NCBI GenBank assembly: GCA_045612845.1
Contig: JAZKZV010000012.1
Span: forward strand, 145,265 to 209,264
DNA length: 64,000 nt
Source of the DNA: Ornithomonoglobus_A sp045612845
GTDB taxonomy: Bacteria > Bacillota > Clostridia > UBA1381
Direction: 5' to 3'
The position numbers and the translations under genes are program-made. This document shows positions 41,042 through 49,261 of the stretch, piece by piece. How positions within the stretch are numbered: the stretch's first letter is position 1; each line of letters begins with the position of its first letter. The notes beneath the pieces are model-generated. The model was not told the DNA's origin. It saw nothing but the letters and a program-made list of their open reading frames with translations, and did no database searches.

Positions 41042-43090
41042 ATGAAAGTAACTATTGAAAACATAAACGGTACAAAGTACATAGTTGCAGATGGAAAGCC
41101 GATAGACACACTTTCCTTTAAGTCATTCAGACCTACAAAAAACAATGTAGGGGACTTTTACAAAGCAGGTGTAAAGCTTCAGCAAGTGTATGTTTCTGGT
41201 CTGTATTCAAGACTCGAAATTCCTTACTCTGCATATGGTGAAACATGGTTTGGAGAAGGTGATTATCGCTTTGATGGCTTCGACAGACAAATGGAAATGG
41301 TTATAGAGACAGCACCCGATGCGTATATTATGGTAAATTTACATATAGATGCAAGGGAATGGTGGCACGAGCAGAACCCAGGCAGACCTGATACTTATTC
41401 GTATATATCCCAGACTGTTGCCGACGAAAAATGGCGCAAGGATACTGCGGATTATATAAAAGCATTCATGGCTCATGCAGAAGAAAAATATGGCGATAAA
41501 ATTGTTTCGTACTTCCTTCTTGCAGGTGTTGGTACGGAATGGTTAAGTATGTACGACTGGCAGGAAACTCATCCTATAAAGCTCAAAGCATACAAAGAAT
41601 ATATGAATGATGAAACAATCGAAATTCCTACAAGAGAGAGATTAGAAGAAACTCCCGAAAACCAAATCTTTCTTGATCCTATAAAGGATAAGGATATTAT
41701 TGATTATCAAAAATTCCATGCGGATTTAATGGTAGATACTATTCTCTATTATGCAAGAGAGGCACACACTATTTTAAACCATAATAAATTATTAGGAGTA
41801 TATTTTGGATATATTATGGAATCTCCTTATGTATGGACCTACGGTCATCTTGCTTTTGATAAGCTTTATCGTAGCGGAGAATTCGGTATGCTTGCGACTC
41901 CGTCATCTTATAAGTTCAGAGAATACAACGATTCAAGTGCACCTATGTTAATTACCGATACAGTTGATATAAATAACCTTGTGTACTTTACATCATTTGA
42001 CCATATGACTTTCCTAACACCTACTTTGTATAACCATCCAAGACGTATATGTGAGGACAAGGATGATGAGAGAGGCTTACCGGCATTGATTAAGCTTCGT
42101 ACAGATTTAAATAATCTTAGTACAAGAGAAAAGACAATTCATGCTATCCAACGTGAATATATGAGCAAGGCATCAAAACGTATGGGTATGTGGTGGTTTG
42201 ATATGCTTGAGGGCTGGTACTATGATGACGAGCTTATGGAGTCTATCGAAGACATTGTAAAAAAATCAGAAAAGCTTATGGGCAAAGAAAGAAGCTCAAA
42301 CAGCGAGATTGCGGTATTGGTAAGTGCTGAATCACTTTATTATGTAAATAAAATGAGCAGAATAAATGCTGAGTACATAAATAAGCAACGTGATCCTCTA
42401 TCACGTATGGGTGCACCATTTGATTTATTTTCTTTCAACGACCTTGAAAGACTTGACAAGGATAAGTATAAGCTTATTATATTCCTTGATGCATTCTATA
42501 TGACAGACAGAGAAAGAGAATACATAAACAATCAGATTAAAAAGGACGGACGCTCTGTATTATTTATAGGCTCTGCTGACTATATAAATGATGATGGTGT
42601 TTCAAAAGAGCGTATGGAAAATATGATAGGTATGAAGCTTGATTTGGCTGATACAGAAGAAACTAAAATTGGTGGAATGGATACTCTTTACGGACACGAA
42701 AAGGCTCAATCACCTATATGGTATGTAAGTGATGCGGATGCAAAAAATTTAGGAAGATATAACGTAAGCCGTAAGTGTGGTCTTGCAAGGAAAAAGTTTA
42801 AAGACTATACATCATATTTTAGTGGACTTGGTAATATATCAGCTAAAGTTCTTCGCGAAATTGCAAGAGAAGCAGGTGTACATATATACGTAGAAAATGA
42901 TACTTCAACATACATAAATTCAAGAGTATACGGAGTGTATAACACTAAGAGTGAATTTACAACAATTACCCTTAAGGAAGATGGAGAATTTGTTGAATTC
43001 TTTAGCGGAAAACGTTACAAGAGCGAAAACAAAACAGTAACACTTCCAACGGGAGAAAACCCTGCACAGATGTTGGTTTTGGAGGATTAA
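41042..43090 (+). CDS. Glycoside hydrolase clan-A protein, beta-galactosidase (GH42)-like
   Basis: The 682-residue cytoplasmic protein has a (beta/alpha)8 barrel with MVNLHIDAREWWHEQNPG, YFLLAGVGTEWLSMYD (candidate acid/base Glu, near residue 170) and MGMWWFDMLEGWYYDD (candidate nucleophile region, near 395). A flavodoxin-like trimerisation domain follows (about 420-600, YKLIIFLDAFYMTD...NNQIKKDGRSVLFIG) and a small beta domain ends the protein. This layout matches GH42-type enzymes, but the sequence is divergent, so the substrate may differ from beta-galactosides. It sits between the AraC regulator and the MurQ-like gene with a one-base gap. Confidence 0.8.
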   Translation: MKVTIENINGTKYIVADGKPIDTLSFKSFRPTKNNVGDFYKAGVKLQQVYVSGLYSRLEIPYSAYGETWFGEGDYRFDGFDRQMEMVIETAPDAYIMVNLHIDAREWWHEQNPGRPDTYSYISQTVADEKWRKDTADYIKAFMAHAEEKYGDKIVSYFLLAGVGTEWLSMYDWQETHPIKLKAYKEYMNDETIEIPTRERLEETPENQIFLDPIKDKDIIDYQKFHADLMVDTILYYAREAHTILNHNKLLGVYFGYIMESPYVWTYGHLAFDKLYRSGEFGMLATPSSYKFREYNDSSAPMLITDTVDINNLVYFTSFDHMTFLTPTLYNHPRRICEDKDDERGLPALIKLRTDLNNLSTREKTIHAIQREYMSKASKRMGMWWFDMLEGWYYDDELMESIEDIVKKSEKLMGKERSSNSEIAVLVSAESLYYVNKMSRINAEYINKQRDPLSRMGAPFDLFSFNDLERLDKDKYKLIIFLDAFYMTDREREYINNQIKKDGRSVLFIGSADYINDDGVSKERMENMIGMKLDLADTEETKIGGMDTLYGHEKAQSPIWYVSDADAKNLGRYNVSRKCGLARKKFKDYTSYFSGLGNISAKVLREIAREAGVHIYVENDTSTYINSRVYGVYNTKSEFTTITLKEDGEFVEFFSGKRYKSENKTVTLPTGENPAQMLVLED

Positions 43091-43091
43091 A

Positions 43092-44708
43092 ATGGAAAAT
43101 TTAAAAAAACAAGCTAATGAACTTGCTCAAAAGTTTATTAAAGAGGAATCCGATTATTTTTTGGGGTATATTGATGCCGAACAGTCAAATCCCAAAACGC
43201 GTACGTTAAGTCAGACAATAAGTGTGAATGTAAAGGATGGTGTAAGAATGCTACAGTCGGTTGACGCTGACTTGTTAGAGCTTTACAAAAATACTCTTTA
43301 CAGTGATAAGTTTGATAAGTTTTTAAATAGTATTAAAAATGTTCTTGAAGGTAATGGTAAAATTGTTCTTTCGGGTTGTGGCTCATCCGGTAGACTCTGT
43401 ATGAGTGTGGAAAAGGGTTTTAGACGAGCAGTTAAGAAACTTGGCTTAAATAACATGGAAGACAAGGTTGTAACTCTTATGACTGGGGGAGACTATGCGT
43501 TAATCCGTGCAGTAGAAAACTTTGAAGACTTTGAGGTGTTGGCACGAAAACAAGTTGACGAACTTAAAGTAACAAAGGACGATTTATTGATTGGTGTTAC
43601 AGCAACAGGAGAGACAACCTCCATAATCGGTAGTGCTATGAGAGCATCTGAGCTTGGTGCACAAGTGTATATGGTTGTATGCAGTGATATAGAAAAAATG
43701 CTCGGAAAAATTGAAAGAGTTGATAAACTCTATTCACGGGATAATGTTTCTGTATTGTATCTGCCTTGCGGTCCGTTTGGAGTGGCAGGTTCATCAAGAA
43801 TGCAGTCGTCATCTATTGAGCAAACAGTTATAATGTCTGCGTTTGAACTCATATTAAATAAGAATATGACAAAGGAAAAGCTTTGTGATATGTTTAAAAA
43901 CATGCTCGAATATCTTATGAGTGATTCGGTCGTTGAGAAAATTGCTGAATATGTAGAGAAGGAAAATGACATTTATAAGAAAAAAGGCTATGTAACATAC
44001 TTCAGTAAGGAATACGTTCTCGATATCCTTACCGATACAACAGAAAGAGGACCTACATTTACAACACCACCTTTCAGACCTCAGCATAGAACAGATTTGC
44101 CGCTTTCGTGGGCATTTGTAAAAAATCCTGTTTTAACTAATAAGGAAGCGTGGCTTGATTGTCTGGGCAGAAAGGCAAGATGTGTTGAGTGGGAGCAGGA
44201 ATATTATAACTCTGTGGGAATAACCGCGCAAATTCCGGATATTTCCGAAGAAAGAATGCACGAATTTATAATAGGTTGCGAGGCGGACTCAGAAAGAGAA
44301 GAAAAAGACGGTATAGCAGTATGGATTGATTCCAAAGAACCTTGTGAAGAATTTAAGAAAATTGCTTCAAGATACAAAGGACAACATTCGTTGGTGATTG
44401 AAGTTGATAAACAACCTACTCTTATGAATGTTTTTGAAAGAATAGGAATGAAGATGGCGATTAACACAATATCCACAGGTGCAATGGCACTGTATGGAAG
44501 AGTTACAGGTAATTATATGACATTCCTTAATATATCAAACAAAAAACTTATTGACCGTGGTGCAAGAATTGTATCAGACCTTTGCGGAGTTACATATGAT
44601 GTGGCGTTGATGGAACTTTATTATTCTTCGCTCTTATATGAAAATTGTAAGGATGAGGTTAGTGCTACACAAGAAACAATAAAACGACTGGGATTAAAAA
44701 ACATATAA
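43092..44708 (+). CDS. MurQ/GckR-like SIS-domain protein
   Basis: The 538-residue protein has two SIS (sugar isomerase) domains. The first shows VLSGCGSSGRLCMSVE (near residue 97), LMTGGDYALIRAVE, and LLIGVTATGETTSIIGSA, which match MurQ, the N-acetylmuramic acid 6-phosphate etherase, and the GCKR regulator. It is nearly twice the length of MurQ (about 300), closer to the GCKR layout. It probably acts on a phosphorylated amino sugar or binds one as a regulator. One base separates it from the glycosidase-like gene, so they are translated together. Confidence 0.8.
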   Translation: MENLKKQANELAQKFIKEESDYFLGYIDAEQSNPKTRTLSQTISVNVKDGVRMLQSVDADLLELYKNTLYSDKFDKFLNSIKNVLEGNGKIVLSGCGSSGRLCMSVEKGFRRAVKKLGLNNMEDKVVTLMTGGDYALIRAVENFEDFEVLARKQVDELKVTKDDLLIGVTATGETTSIIGSAMRASELGAQVYMVVCSDIEKMLGKIERVDKLYSRDNVSVLYLPCGPFGVAGSSRMQSSSIEQTVIMSAFELILNKNMTKEKLCDMFKNMLEYLMSDSVVEKIAEYVEKENDIYKKKGYVTYFSKEYVLDILTDTTERGPTFTTPPFRPQHRTDLPLSWAFVKNPVLTNKEAWLDCLGRKARCVEWEQEYYNSVGITAQIPDISEERMHEFIIGCEADSEREEKDGIAVWIDSKEPCEEFKKIASRYKGQHSLVIEVDKQPTLMNVFERIGMKMAINTISTGAMALYGRVTGNYMTFLNISNKKLIDRGARIVSDLCGVTYDVALMELYYSSLLYENCKDEVSATQETIKRLGLKNI

Positions 44709-44740
44709 AAAGCAGTGATTTGATTTGCATTAAACAAAGA

Positions 44741-44777
44741 AAAGCGGAATGGAGAGAAATCTCTATTTTGCTTTTTT
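44741..44777 (+). terminator. Terminator of the AraC-glycosidase-SIS operon
   Basis: AAAGCGGAATGGAGA pairs with TCTCTATTTTGCTTT (one mismatch) around a short loop, followed by T. Confidence 0.85.
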
Positions 44778-44823
44778 ATTACTCGAAAATATATAGGAGA
44801 GGAGGAAAAGAATAAAGGAGTGA

Positions 44824-44994
44824 ATGTACATAAATTTTGATGAATTGTCATTGTTTTAGAATTCAGAAATAGTTGCAAATATGTTAGGAATATCAATTTC
44901 AAGTGCGTATTACAGTTTTGCAGACAATGTCAAGTTTAAAAGACTATTCAAATTGTTTTCGCTGTTGAGCCTTTTGTGGCACTCAATCTTTTGA
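44824..44994 (+). pseudogene. Decayed excisionase-like (HTH) gene remnant
   Basis: AAAGGAG precedes an ATG whose frame reads MYINFDELSLF, a TAG stop, then NSEIVANMLGISISSAYYSF. Apart from the internal stop this is the start of an excisionase-type DNA-binding protein, whose members read (D)ELPLxLNAEIVAKMLGISxSSAYE. Similarity ends near 44943, after which the frame continues as non-matching residues to a TGA. It is a remnant of an integrative element gene. Confidence is limited because only about 35 residues match. Confidence 0.6.
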
Positions 44995-45060
44995 ATCTAA
45001 TGCCATTTGATGCTTTATTGTTTCTACTCGTAATTCGCTGTATAATTCATGCCATACTGT
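44944..45060 (-). pseudogene. Short decayed reading frame, possibly from a mobile element
   Basis: The minus strand reads VWHELYSELRVETIKHQMAL, then DSKD, a TGA, then VPQKAQQRKQFE and a stop. The composition looks protein-coding, with one internal stop, and the fragment abuts the excisionase-like remnant. I cannot name the family. Confidence 0.35.
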
Positions 45061-45148
45061 AAAAAGGTGAAAAAATTATTAAATTACTAAATACGACAAA
45101 CAATGAGGGATTAAGGGCATAAAATGCCAATAATTTTATTACAATTAC

Positions 45149-45176
45149 TTGCATTTTTCTGAAAATGTGGTATAAT
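45149..45176 (+). promoter_or_regulatory. Sigma-A promoter for the HAD gene
   Basis: TTGCAT, 16-base spacer, TATAAT. The rest of 45061-45148 is AT-rich with one small GGCAT/ATGCC hairpin near 45116 and no gene. Confidence 0.65.
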
Positions 45177-45231
45177 TATTTTATTGAAGGTTGCATATCC
45201 ACTAAAATTTTAGTCTTAACTTGGCAAAAGC

Positions 45232-45260
45232 CTATAAAGATTGTCGAAATTTGGCGAAAG
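45232..45260 (+). repeat. Leader repeat, copy A
   Basis: The stretch containing TTGTCGAAATTTGGCGAAAG directly before the HAD ribosome site is nearly the same as the one before the downstream exonuclease-family gene (copy B). Confidence 0.7.
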
Positions 45261-45270
45261 GAGAATTTTG

Positions 45271-45951
45271 ATGATGATTAAAAATATTAAGGGTGCAATA
45301 TTTGATATGGATGGAACTTTGATTGATTCCTTAATGTTATGGAATATAATATGGGCAAGATTTGGAAGTCTTTTTTGCGAAAACGGAATTTTTGCCCCTT
45401 CTTCAGAAGATGACAAAGCAGTCAGGACAATGACGCTGAAAGATGCAATGAACCATATTCATAAGCAATACAATATCGGAAAAAGCGGAGACGAGTTGTT
45501 AGAAACTGTAAATGAGATAATAACTGATTTTTATTCCGAAGAAGTAGAGCTTAAAGATGGTGTCGTGGAGTTTTTAGAATATTGTTATAATAATGGCATA
45601 AAAATGTGCATAGCATCTGCAACGGATAAAGAATTGATAAAAATTGCTATTAAACATTGCAATATAGAAAAGTATTTTAAAGACATCTTTTCCTGTGCCG
45701 AAATTGGAAGTGGAAAGGATAAACCGGATATATACATAAAAGCGCAAGAGTGTCTGGGTACTAAAACAGAAGAAACATGCATATTTGAAGATTCGCATAT
45801 TGCGATTAATACGGCAGATAAGTTGGGAATGAAAACAGTAGGTATATACGATAAATATAATTATGGTCAAGAGGAAATGAAAAAAATCGCAACTGTATAT
45901 ATTGCAAAATGCGATACATTGAAAAAGCTTATTGATAATAACTGCATCTAG
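45271..45951 (+). CDS. HAD-superfamily phosphatase (beta-phosphoglucomutase/PGP-like)
   Basis: The 226-residue HAD hydrolase has motif I GAIFDMDGTLIDS (nucleophile Asp near residue 11), a helical cap (about 18-80), motif II CIASATDK (near 110), the Lys motif GKDKPD (near 150) and motif IV FEDSHIAINTA (near 172). It resembles phosphoglycolate phosphatase and beta-phosphoglucomutase; the substrate is likely a sugar phosphate. AAAGGAG sits 7 bases before the chosen ATG, so the upstream start is rejected. Its stop codon lies inside repeat copy B. Confidence 0.9.
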   Translation: MMIKNIKGAIFDMDGTLIDSLMLWNIIWARFGSLFCENGIFAPSSEDDKAVRTMTLKDAMNHIHKQYNIGKSGDELLETVNEIITDFYSEEVELKDGVVEFLEYCYNNGIKMCIASATDKELIKIAIKHCNIEKYFKDIFSCAEIGSGKDKPDIYIKAQECLGTKTEETCIFEDSHIAINTADKLGMKTVGIYDKYNYGQEEMKKIATVYIAKCDTLKKLIDNNCI

Positions 45952-45994
45952 ATTATACAGTCTTTATATAAGGTTTGTCGAAATTTGGAGAAAA
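45943..45994 (+). repeat. Leader repeat, copy B
   Basis: The first 38 bases match copy C at 46811-46850 in most positions (shared ACAGTCTTTATAT and GGTTTG). The last 30 match copy A (shared TGTCGAAATTTGG). Copy B begins over the HAD stop codon. Confidence 0.75.
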
Positions 45995-46016
45995 ATAAAT
46001 ACAAAGGAGATTTAAA

Positions 46017-46775
46017 ATGGAATTAAAGGTAATCAGTTTTAATATACGTTACTGTGACGATGAAAACGGAAACTCAATAGCAGAACGTGCTCCCAGATTA
46101 AATAATGTTATATCACATTATGATGCTGATTTAATAGGATTTCAGGAGTACACACCAAAGTGGGAGCAACCTATCAGAGAATATTTTGGTGATAAGTATG
46201 AAAATTTCAACAAATACAGGGCAGAAACACAAAGAGAATCTTCACCGATATTGTGGCGTAAGAATAAATTTGAATGTCTCAAGACGGGATATTTTTGGCT
46301 TTCTGATACGCCTGAAGTGGAATCAAGAGGCTGGGATGAACTTTGTAACTGTTTTCGTATGTGCGTGTATGTTATACTGCAAGAAAAGAAAAGTAAGAAG
46401 ATATTTACTTTTATGAATACACATTTTGGATTTGGTGATAATGGTCAGATAAAAAGTGTGCAGCTTATAGATGAGTATTGCAAAAAAATCTCTTCTTATC
46501 CTACTTTCATTATTGGGGATTTTAATATGACACCCGATACCCCTGCTTATGCCAAGATGTGTGAAAATTTTACAGACGTAAACGCAGTAACAGATAATGA
46601 TTTGCGAAATACTTATCACGGCTACAACCCTGAAGACATTAAAAAAAATACACATATAGATTATTGCTTTGTAAATAATGGTATAAAACCTGTAAGTCAA
46701 AAAATAATTGATGATAAAGTAGATGGTATGTTTCCATCAGACCACTATGGTTTATATATTAAAATCGAAATATAA
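46017..46775 (+). CDS. Endonuclease/exonuclease/phosphatase-family protein
   Basis: The 252-residue protein has the family's metal and catalytic motifs: VISFNIRYCDDENG (Asn near residue 8), LIGFQEYTPKW (Glu near 42), NTHFGFGDNGQIKS (His near 135), IIGDFNMTPDTPAY (Asp and Asn near 168), HIDYCFVNNG and FPSDHYGLYIKIE (Asp-His near the end). Proteins of this size without a signal peptide hydrolyse phosphodiesters or sugar/inositol phosphates, so DNA need not be the substrate. It is flanked by repeat copies B and C, which suggests duplication or insertion. Confidence 0.9.
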   Translation: MELKVISFNIRYCDDENGNSIAERAPRLNNVISHYDADLIGFQEYTPKWEQPIREYFGDKYENFNKYRAETQRESSPILWRKNKFECLKTGYFWLSDTPEVESRGWDELCNCFRMCVYVILQEKKSKKIFTFMNTHFGFGDNGQIKSVQLIDEYCKKISSYPTFIIGDFNMTPDTPAYAKMCENFTDVNAVTDNDLRNTYHGYNPEDIKKNTHIDYCFVNNGIKPVSQKIIDDKVDGMFPSDHYGLYIKIEI

Positions 46776-46810
46776 TTTTGCGACTTGATATGAACTATTG
46801 CTAAAAATCT

Positions 46811-46850
46811 TGTCATCCAGATTGTACAGTCTTTATATGCGGTTTGCGAC
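46811..46850 (+). repeat. Leader repeat, copy C
   Basis: It matches copy B over about 38 bases with a handful of differences and ends three bases before the hairpin array. Confidence 0.7.
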
Positions 46851-46853
46851 CAC

Positions 46854-46973
46854 AGCTAAATTCGCATTCTGCGAGCTAAATATACTGCGTACGCTAAATT
46901 ACTTCGTAGCTAAATTGACCTTCGGTCAGCTAAAAACGAATTTAATTTAGCTGTTTTGAAAAACAATTTAGCT
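46854..46973 (+). repeat. GCTAAAT array with alternating miniature hairpins
   Basis: Five GCTAAA heads lie at 46855, 46875, 46893, 46909 and 46929, spaced 20, 18, 16 and 20 bases. Between them are tiny perfect hairpins with three-base loops: TCGCA-TTC-TGCGA, TAC-TGC-GTA, TAC-TTC-GTA and TGACC-TTC-GGTCA. Two inverted heads (AATTTAGCTG at 46944 and AATTTAGCT at 46965) close the array, so the whole could fold into one branched structure. The unit spacing is irregular and the repeats are too short for CRISPR. I know no named element with this pattern. Confidence 0.85.
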
Positions 46974-47157
46974 ATGGAGTAAAGTTGAAAAATTTATTTT
47001 AAGGACATGGCATGTGAACTATCTATTCCTTATATACAGGTAACTCCAATATTTACACATAGAATGTATTAAATCGAATTTGGTGCAAAAAATAAAAAAG
47101 CCTTGATTTTTTTAAATATAGTATATTTATAGTAAGTATTTTCCTGAGGAGATGGTT
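46974..47157 (+). promoter_or_regulatory. ATP synthase operon upstream region with probable promoter
   Basis: A TTGATT (47103-47108) and TTTATA 17 bases later form a weak sigma-A promoter ahead of atpI. The rest is AT-rich with no gene. Confidence 0.5.
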
Positions 47158-47556
47158 ATGATAAAAGCTAATGACACAATAAAAAAGGAAACTAAATATA
47201 TAGCATATTTTTGTACGATTCTAAGTGTGCTTATGCAGGTGGTTTTTCTTCTTTTAAAGAAGTGGGACTACACGGTTTTACTTGGAAATCTGCTTTCGTA
47301 TGCCATTGCGGTTTTGAATTTTTATTTTATGGGTATAACTATTCAAAATGCTGTAATTACTGATGAAAATAATGCCAAAAAGCTTATGAAATCATCGTAT
47401 GGACTGAGAAACGCAGGGATGGCTATTGCGGTTGTGATAGGTGTTGTGGCGCCTTGCTTTAACACAGTAGCAGTTATAGTTCCTTTGTTCTTTCCAAGAA
47501 TTGCAGTAACATTTCGTCCGCTTATTAAGGATAAAAAGGAAGTGATAGACAAGTGA
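47158..47556 (+). CDS. atpI: ATP synthase subunit I-like assembly protein
   Basis: AtpI helps assemble or magnesium-load the c-ring. The 132-residue protein has four hydrophobic helices (about residues 15-35, 40-60, 85-105 and 108-125) with GNLLSYAIAVLNFYFMGI and RNAGMAIAVVIGVVAPCFN, in the position typical of atpI, just before atpB. GAGGAG fits this ATG; the ATG six bases upstream overlaps the ribosome site. Its end overlaps the atpB start by four bases. Confidence 0.82.
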   Translation: MIKANDTIKKETKYIAYFCTILSVLMQVVFLLLKKWDYTVLLGNLLSYAIAVLNFYFMGITIQNAVITDENNAKKLMKSSYGLRNAGMAIAVVIGVVAPCFNTVAVIVPLFFPRIAVTFRPLIKDKKEVIDK

Positions 47557-48443
47557 ATAAAAAAACGCGTCGTTTTATAATGGCGGATGTATTTTTCGTA
47601 ATTATGATGGTGTTACCGGTATGTTTAGGTATAACGCTTAAAGTTATAACCGCACCGCCATCAGAGGGAATAACTATATCAGGTGCAAGGATTTTTACAA
47701 CCATTCCAATGCCAATTCAGAATCTTCCCATTACAGAGTCGCAGGTGAACTCGGCGATAGTAATAGTTTCGGCATTGTTTCTTTGCCTTTATTTTACACA
47801 CGGAATAAAAGATGGTGTATGGCTTAAAAGACACCATTTCGCAGAGATGATAGTTGAAAAGTGTACTTCGCTTGTAAATAGCAGTATGGGTGAGTATTTT
47901 AAGTCTTTTGCTCCGTTTGTTGCAGCGATACTTGCTCTTTCGGGATTATCAAGCCTTATTACTCTTTTTGGTTTATTCCCGCCCACATCGGATATAAACA
48001 TCGTGGCAGGATGGGCAATACTTGTATTTGTTCTTATAACGTACTACAAAATGAAATGCGGACCGATTGAGTATATCAAAAGCTTTGCAAATCCGGTTCT
48101 GATGGCACCTTTAAACGTAATAAGTGAGATTGCAACTCCGATATCGATGGCGTTTCGTCATTACGGAAACGTTTTGTCGGGCTCGGTTATTTCAGTGCTT
48201 GTAGCGGCAGGTCTTCAAGGACTGTCAAACATAATCTTCGGAGCTCTTCCCGGATTTTTGGGAGAATTTCCGTTTTTGCAGGTGGGTCTGCCTGCAATTT
48301 TATCAATCTATTTTGACATATTCAGCGGATGTTTGCAGGCATTTATTTTTGCGATGCTAACGATGCTGTATATCTCGGGAGGATTTCCTCTCGAATTATA
48401 TAATAAACGAAAAATGAAAAAGGCACGCAGTAGTGCTAATTAA
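47553..48443 (+). CDS. atpB: ATP synthase F0 subunit a
   Basis: Subunit a forms the two ion half-channels beside the c-ring. The 296-residue protein has about six helices and the essential stator arginine in SMAFRHYGNVLSGSVIS (near residue 200), where the common motif is LRLFGN. The last helices (LPAILSIYFDIFSGCLQAFIFAMLTMLYI) match the family's C-terminal channel region. The start is GTG overlapping atpI. It is somewhat divergent, fitting the sodium-type rotor encoded next. Confidence 0.95.
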   Translation: MNKKTRRFIMADVFFVIMMVLPVCLGITLKVITAPPSEGITISGARIFTTIPMPIQNLPITESQVNSAIVIVSALFLCLYFTHGIKDGVWLKRHHFAEMIVEKCTSLVNSSMGEYFKSFAPFVAAILALSGLSSLITLFGLFPPTSDINIVAGWAILVFVLITYYKMKCGPIEYIKSFANPVLMAPLNVISEIATPISMAFRHYGNVLSGSVISVLVAAGLQGLSNIIFGALPGFLGEFPFLQVGLPAILSIYFDIFSGCLQAFIFAMLTMLYISGGFPLELYNKRKMKKARSSAN

Positions 48444-48458
48444 ACGGAGGTATTTTTT

Positions 48459-48740
48459 ATGGAAATCGCAATCAGTATTATTTTAGGATGTTGCGCATTG
48501 GGCGCCGGCTTTGCTATGATAGCAGGTATAGGCCCTGGTATCGGTGAAGGTAACGCAGTAGCAAAGGCATGTGAATCTATCGGCAGACAACCCGAAGCTA
48601 AAGGAGATGTAACTACAACAATGCTTATGGGTTGTGCGATTGCAGAGACAACAGGTCTTTATGCGCTTGTTATTGCAATCTTACTTTTGTTTGTTACACC
48701 CAATATGTTTATAAATATACTTATTAACACAATCGGTTAA
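48459..48740 (+). CDS. atpE: ATP synthase F0 subunit c, two-carboxylate sodium type
   Basis: Subunit c forms the rotor ring. The 93-residue hairpin protein has the RQPEAKGD loop (residues 43-50), the ion-binding Glu63 in GCAIAETTGLY, followed by Thr64 and Tyr68, as in sodium-binding rings (E65, S66, Y70 in Ilyobacter). Where that ring has Gln32 this one has Glu30 in GIGEGNAVAK, giving two carboxylates per site, the motif described for Fusobacterium nucleatum. Sodium-coupled ATP synthesis or hydrolysis is therefore inferred. It lies 15 bases after atpB. Confidence 0.95.
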   Translation: MEIAISIILGCCALGAGFAMIAGIGPGIGEGNAVAKACESIGRQPEAKGDVTTTMLMGCAIAETTGLYALVIAILLLFVTPNMFINILINTIG

Positions 48741-48757
48741 TACAAAGGGGAAAAAAT

Positions 48758-49261
48758 ATGCAATCATTGGAAGTTATTTCTGTCAACTTGTGGCAGATGC
48801 TTATTTCGCTTTTAAATCTATTGATTCTTTTTCTTCTCTTTAAAAAGTTTCTCTTCGGACCTGTAAATAGAATGCTTGCTAAACGTCAGAGTGAAATTGA
48901 CGCAAGATATGATGCAGCAGACGCGGCTAAGCGCATGGCTGAGGAAAACAAGCTTTTGTGGGACGAAAAAATCAGTACTGCAAAAGCTGAATCTGATGAG
49001 ATAATAAAAAAAGCACAAGAATGTGCCAAACGTCAGGGCGAAATAATTGTAACAAAGGCAAAAGACCAGGCTGAAGGCATTGTGCGTCAGGCGGAAACAC
49101 AAGCACAGCTTGAAATGAAAAAGGCTGAAGAAGGAATTAAAAAGGAAATTGTTGAGGTTTCAGCAGTTCTTGCTAATAAGCTTTTGGGGCGTGAGATAAA
49201 TGCCGATGACCATAGAGACTTAATTGATTCATTTATTGAGAAGATAGGTGATGAAGAATGA
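48758..49261 (+). CDS. atpF: ATP synthase F0 subunit b
   Basis: Subunit b is the peripheral stalk. The 167-residue protein has one N-terminal membrane helix (about 8-28, LWQMLISLLNLLILFLLFKKF) and a long charged coiled coil (about 35-150) rich in Ala, Glu and Lys. Its end overlaps the atpH start (ATGA). Confidence 0.95.
   Translation: MQSLEVISVNLWQMLISLLNLLILFLLFKKFLFGPVNRMLAKRQSEIDARYDAADAAKRMAEENKLLWDEKISTAKAESDEIIKKAQECAKRQGEIIVTKAKDQAEGIVRQAETQAQLEMKKAEEGIKKEIVEVSAVLANKLLGREINADDHRDLIDSFIEKIGDEE

Noticed and set aside
46854..46973. CRISPR array
   Set aside because: Repeat heads are only 7-9 bases, spacing is irregular, spacers are palindromes, and no cas genes are nearby.
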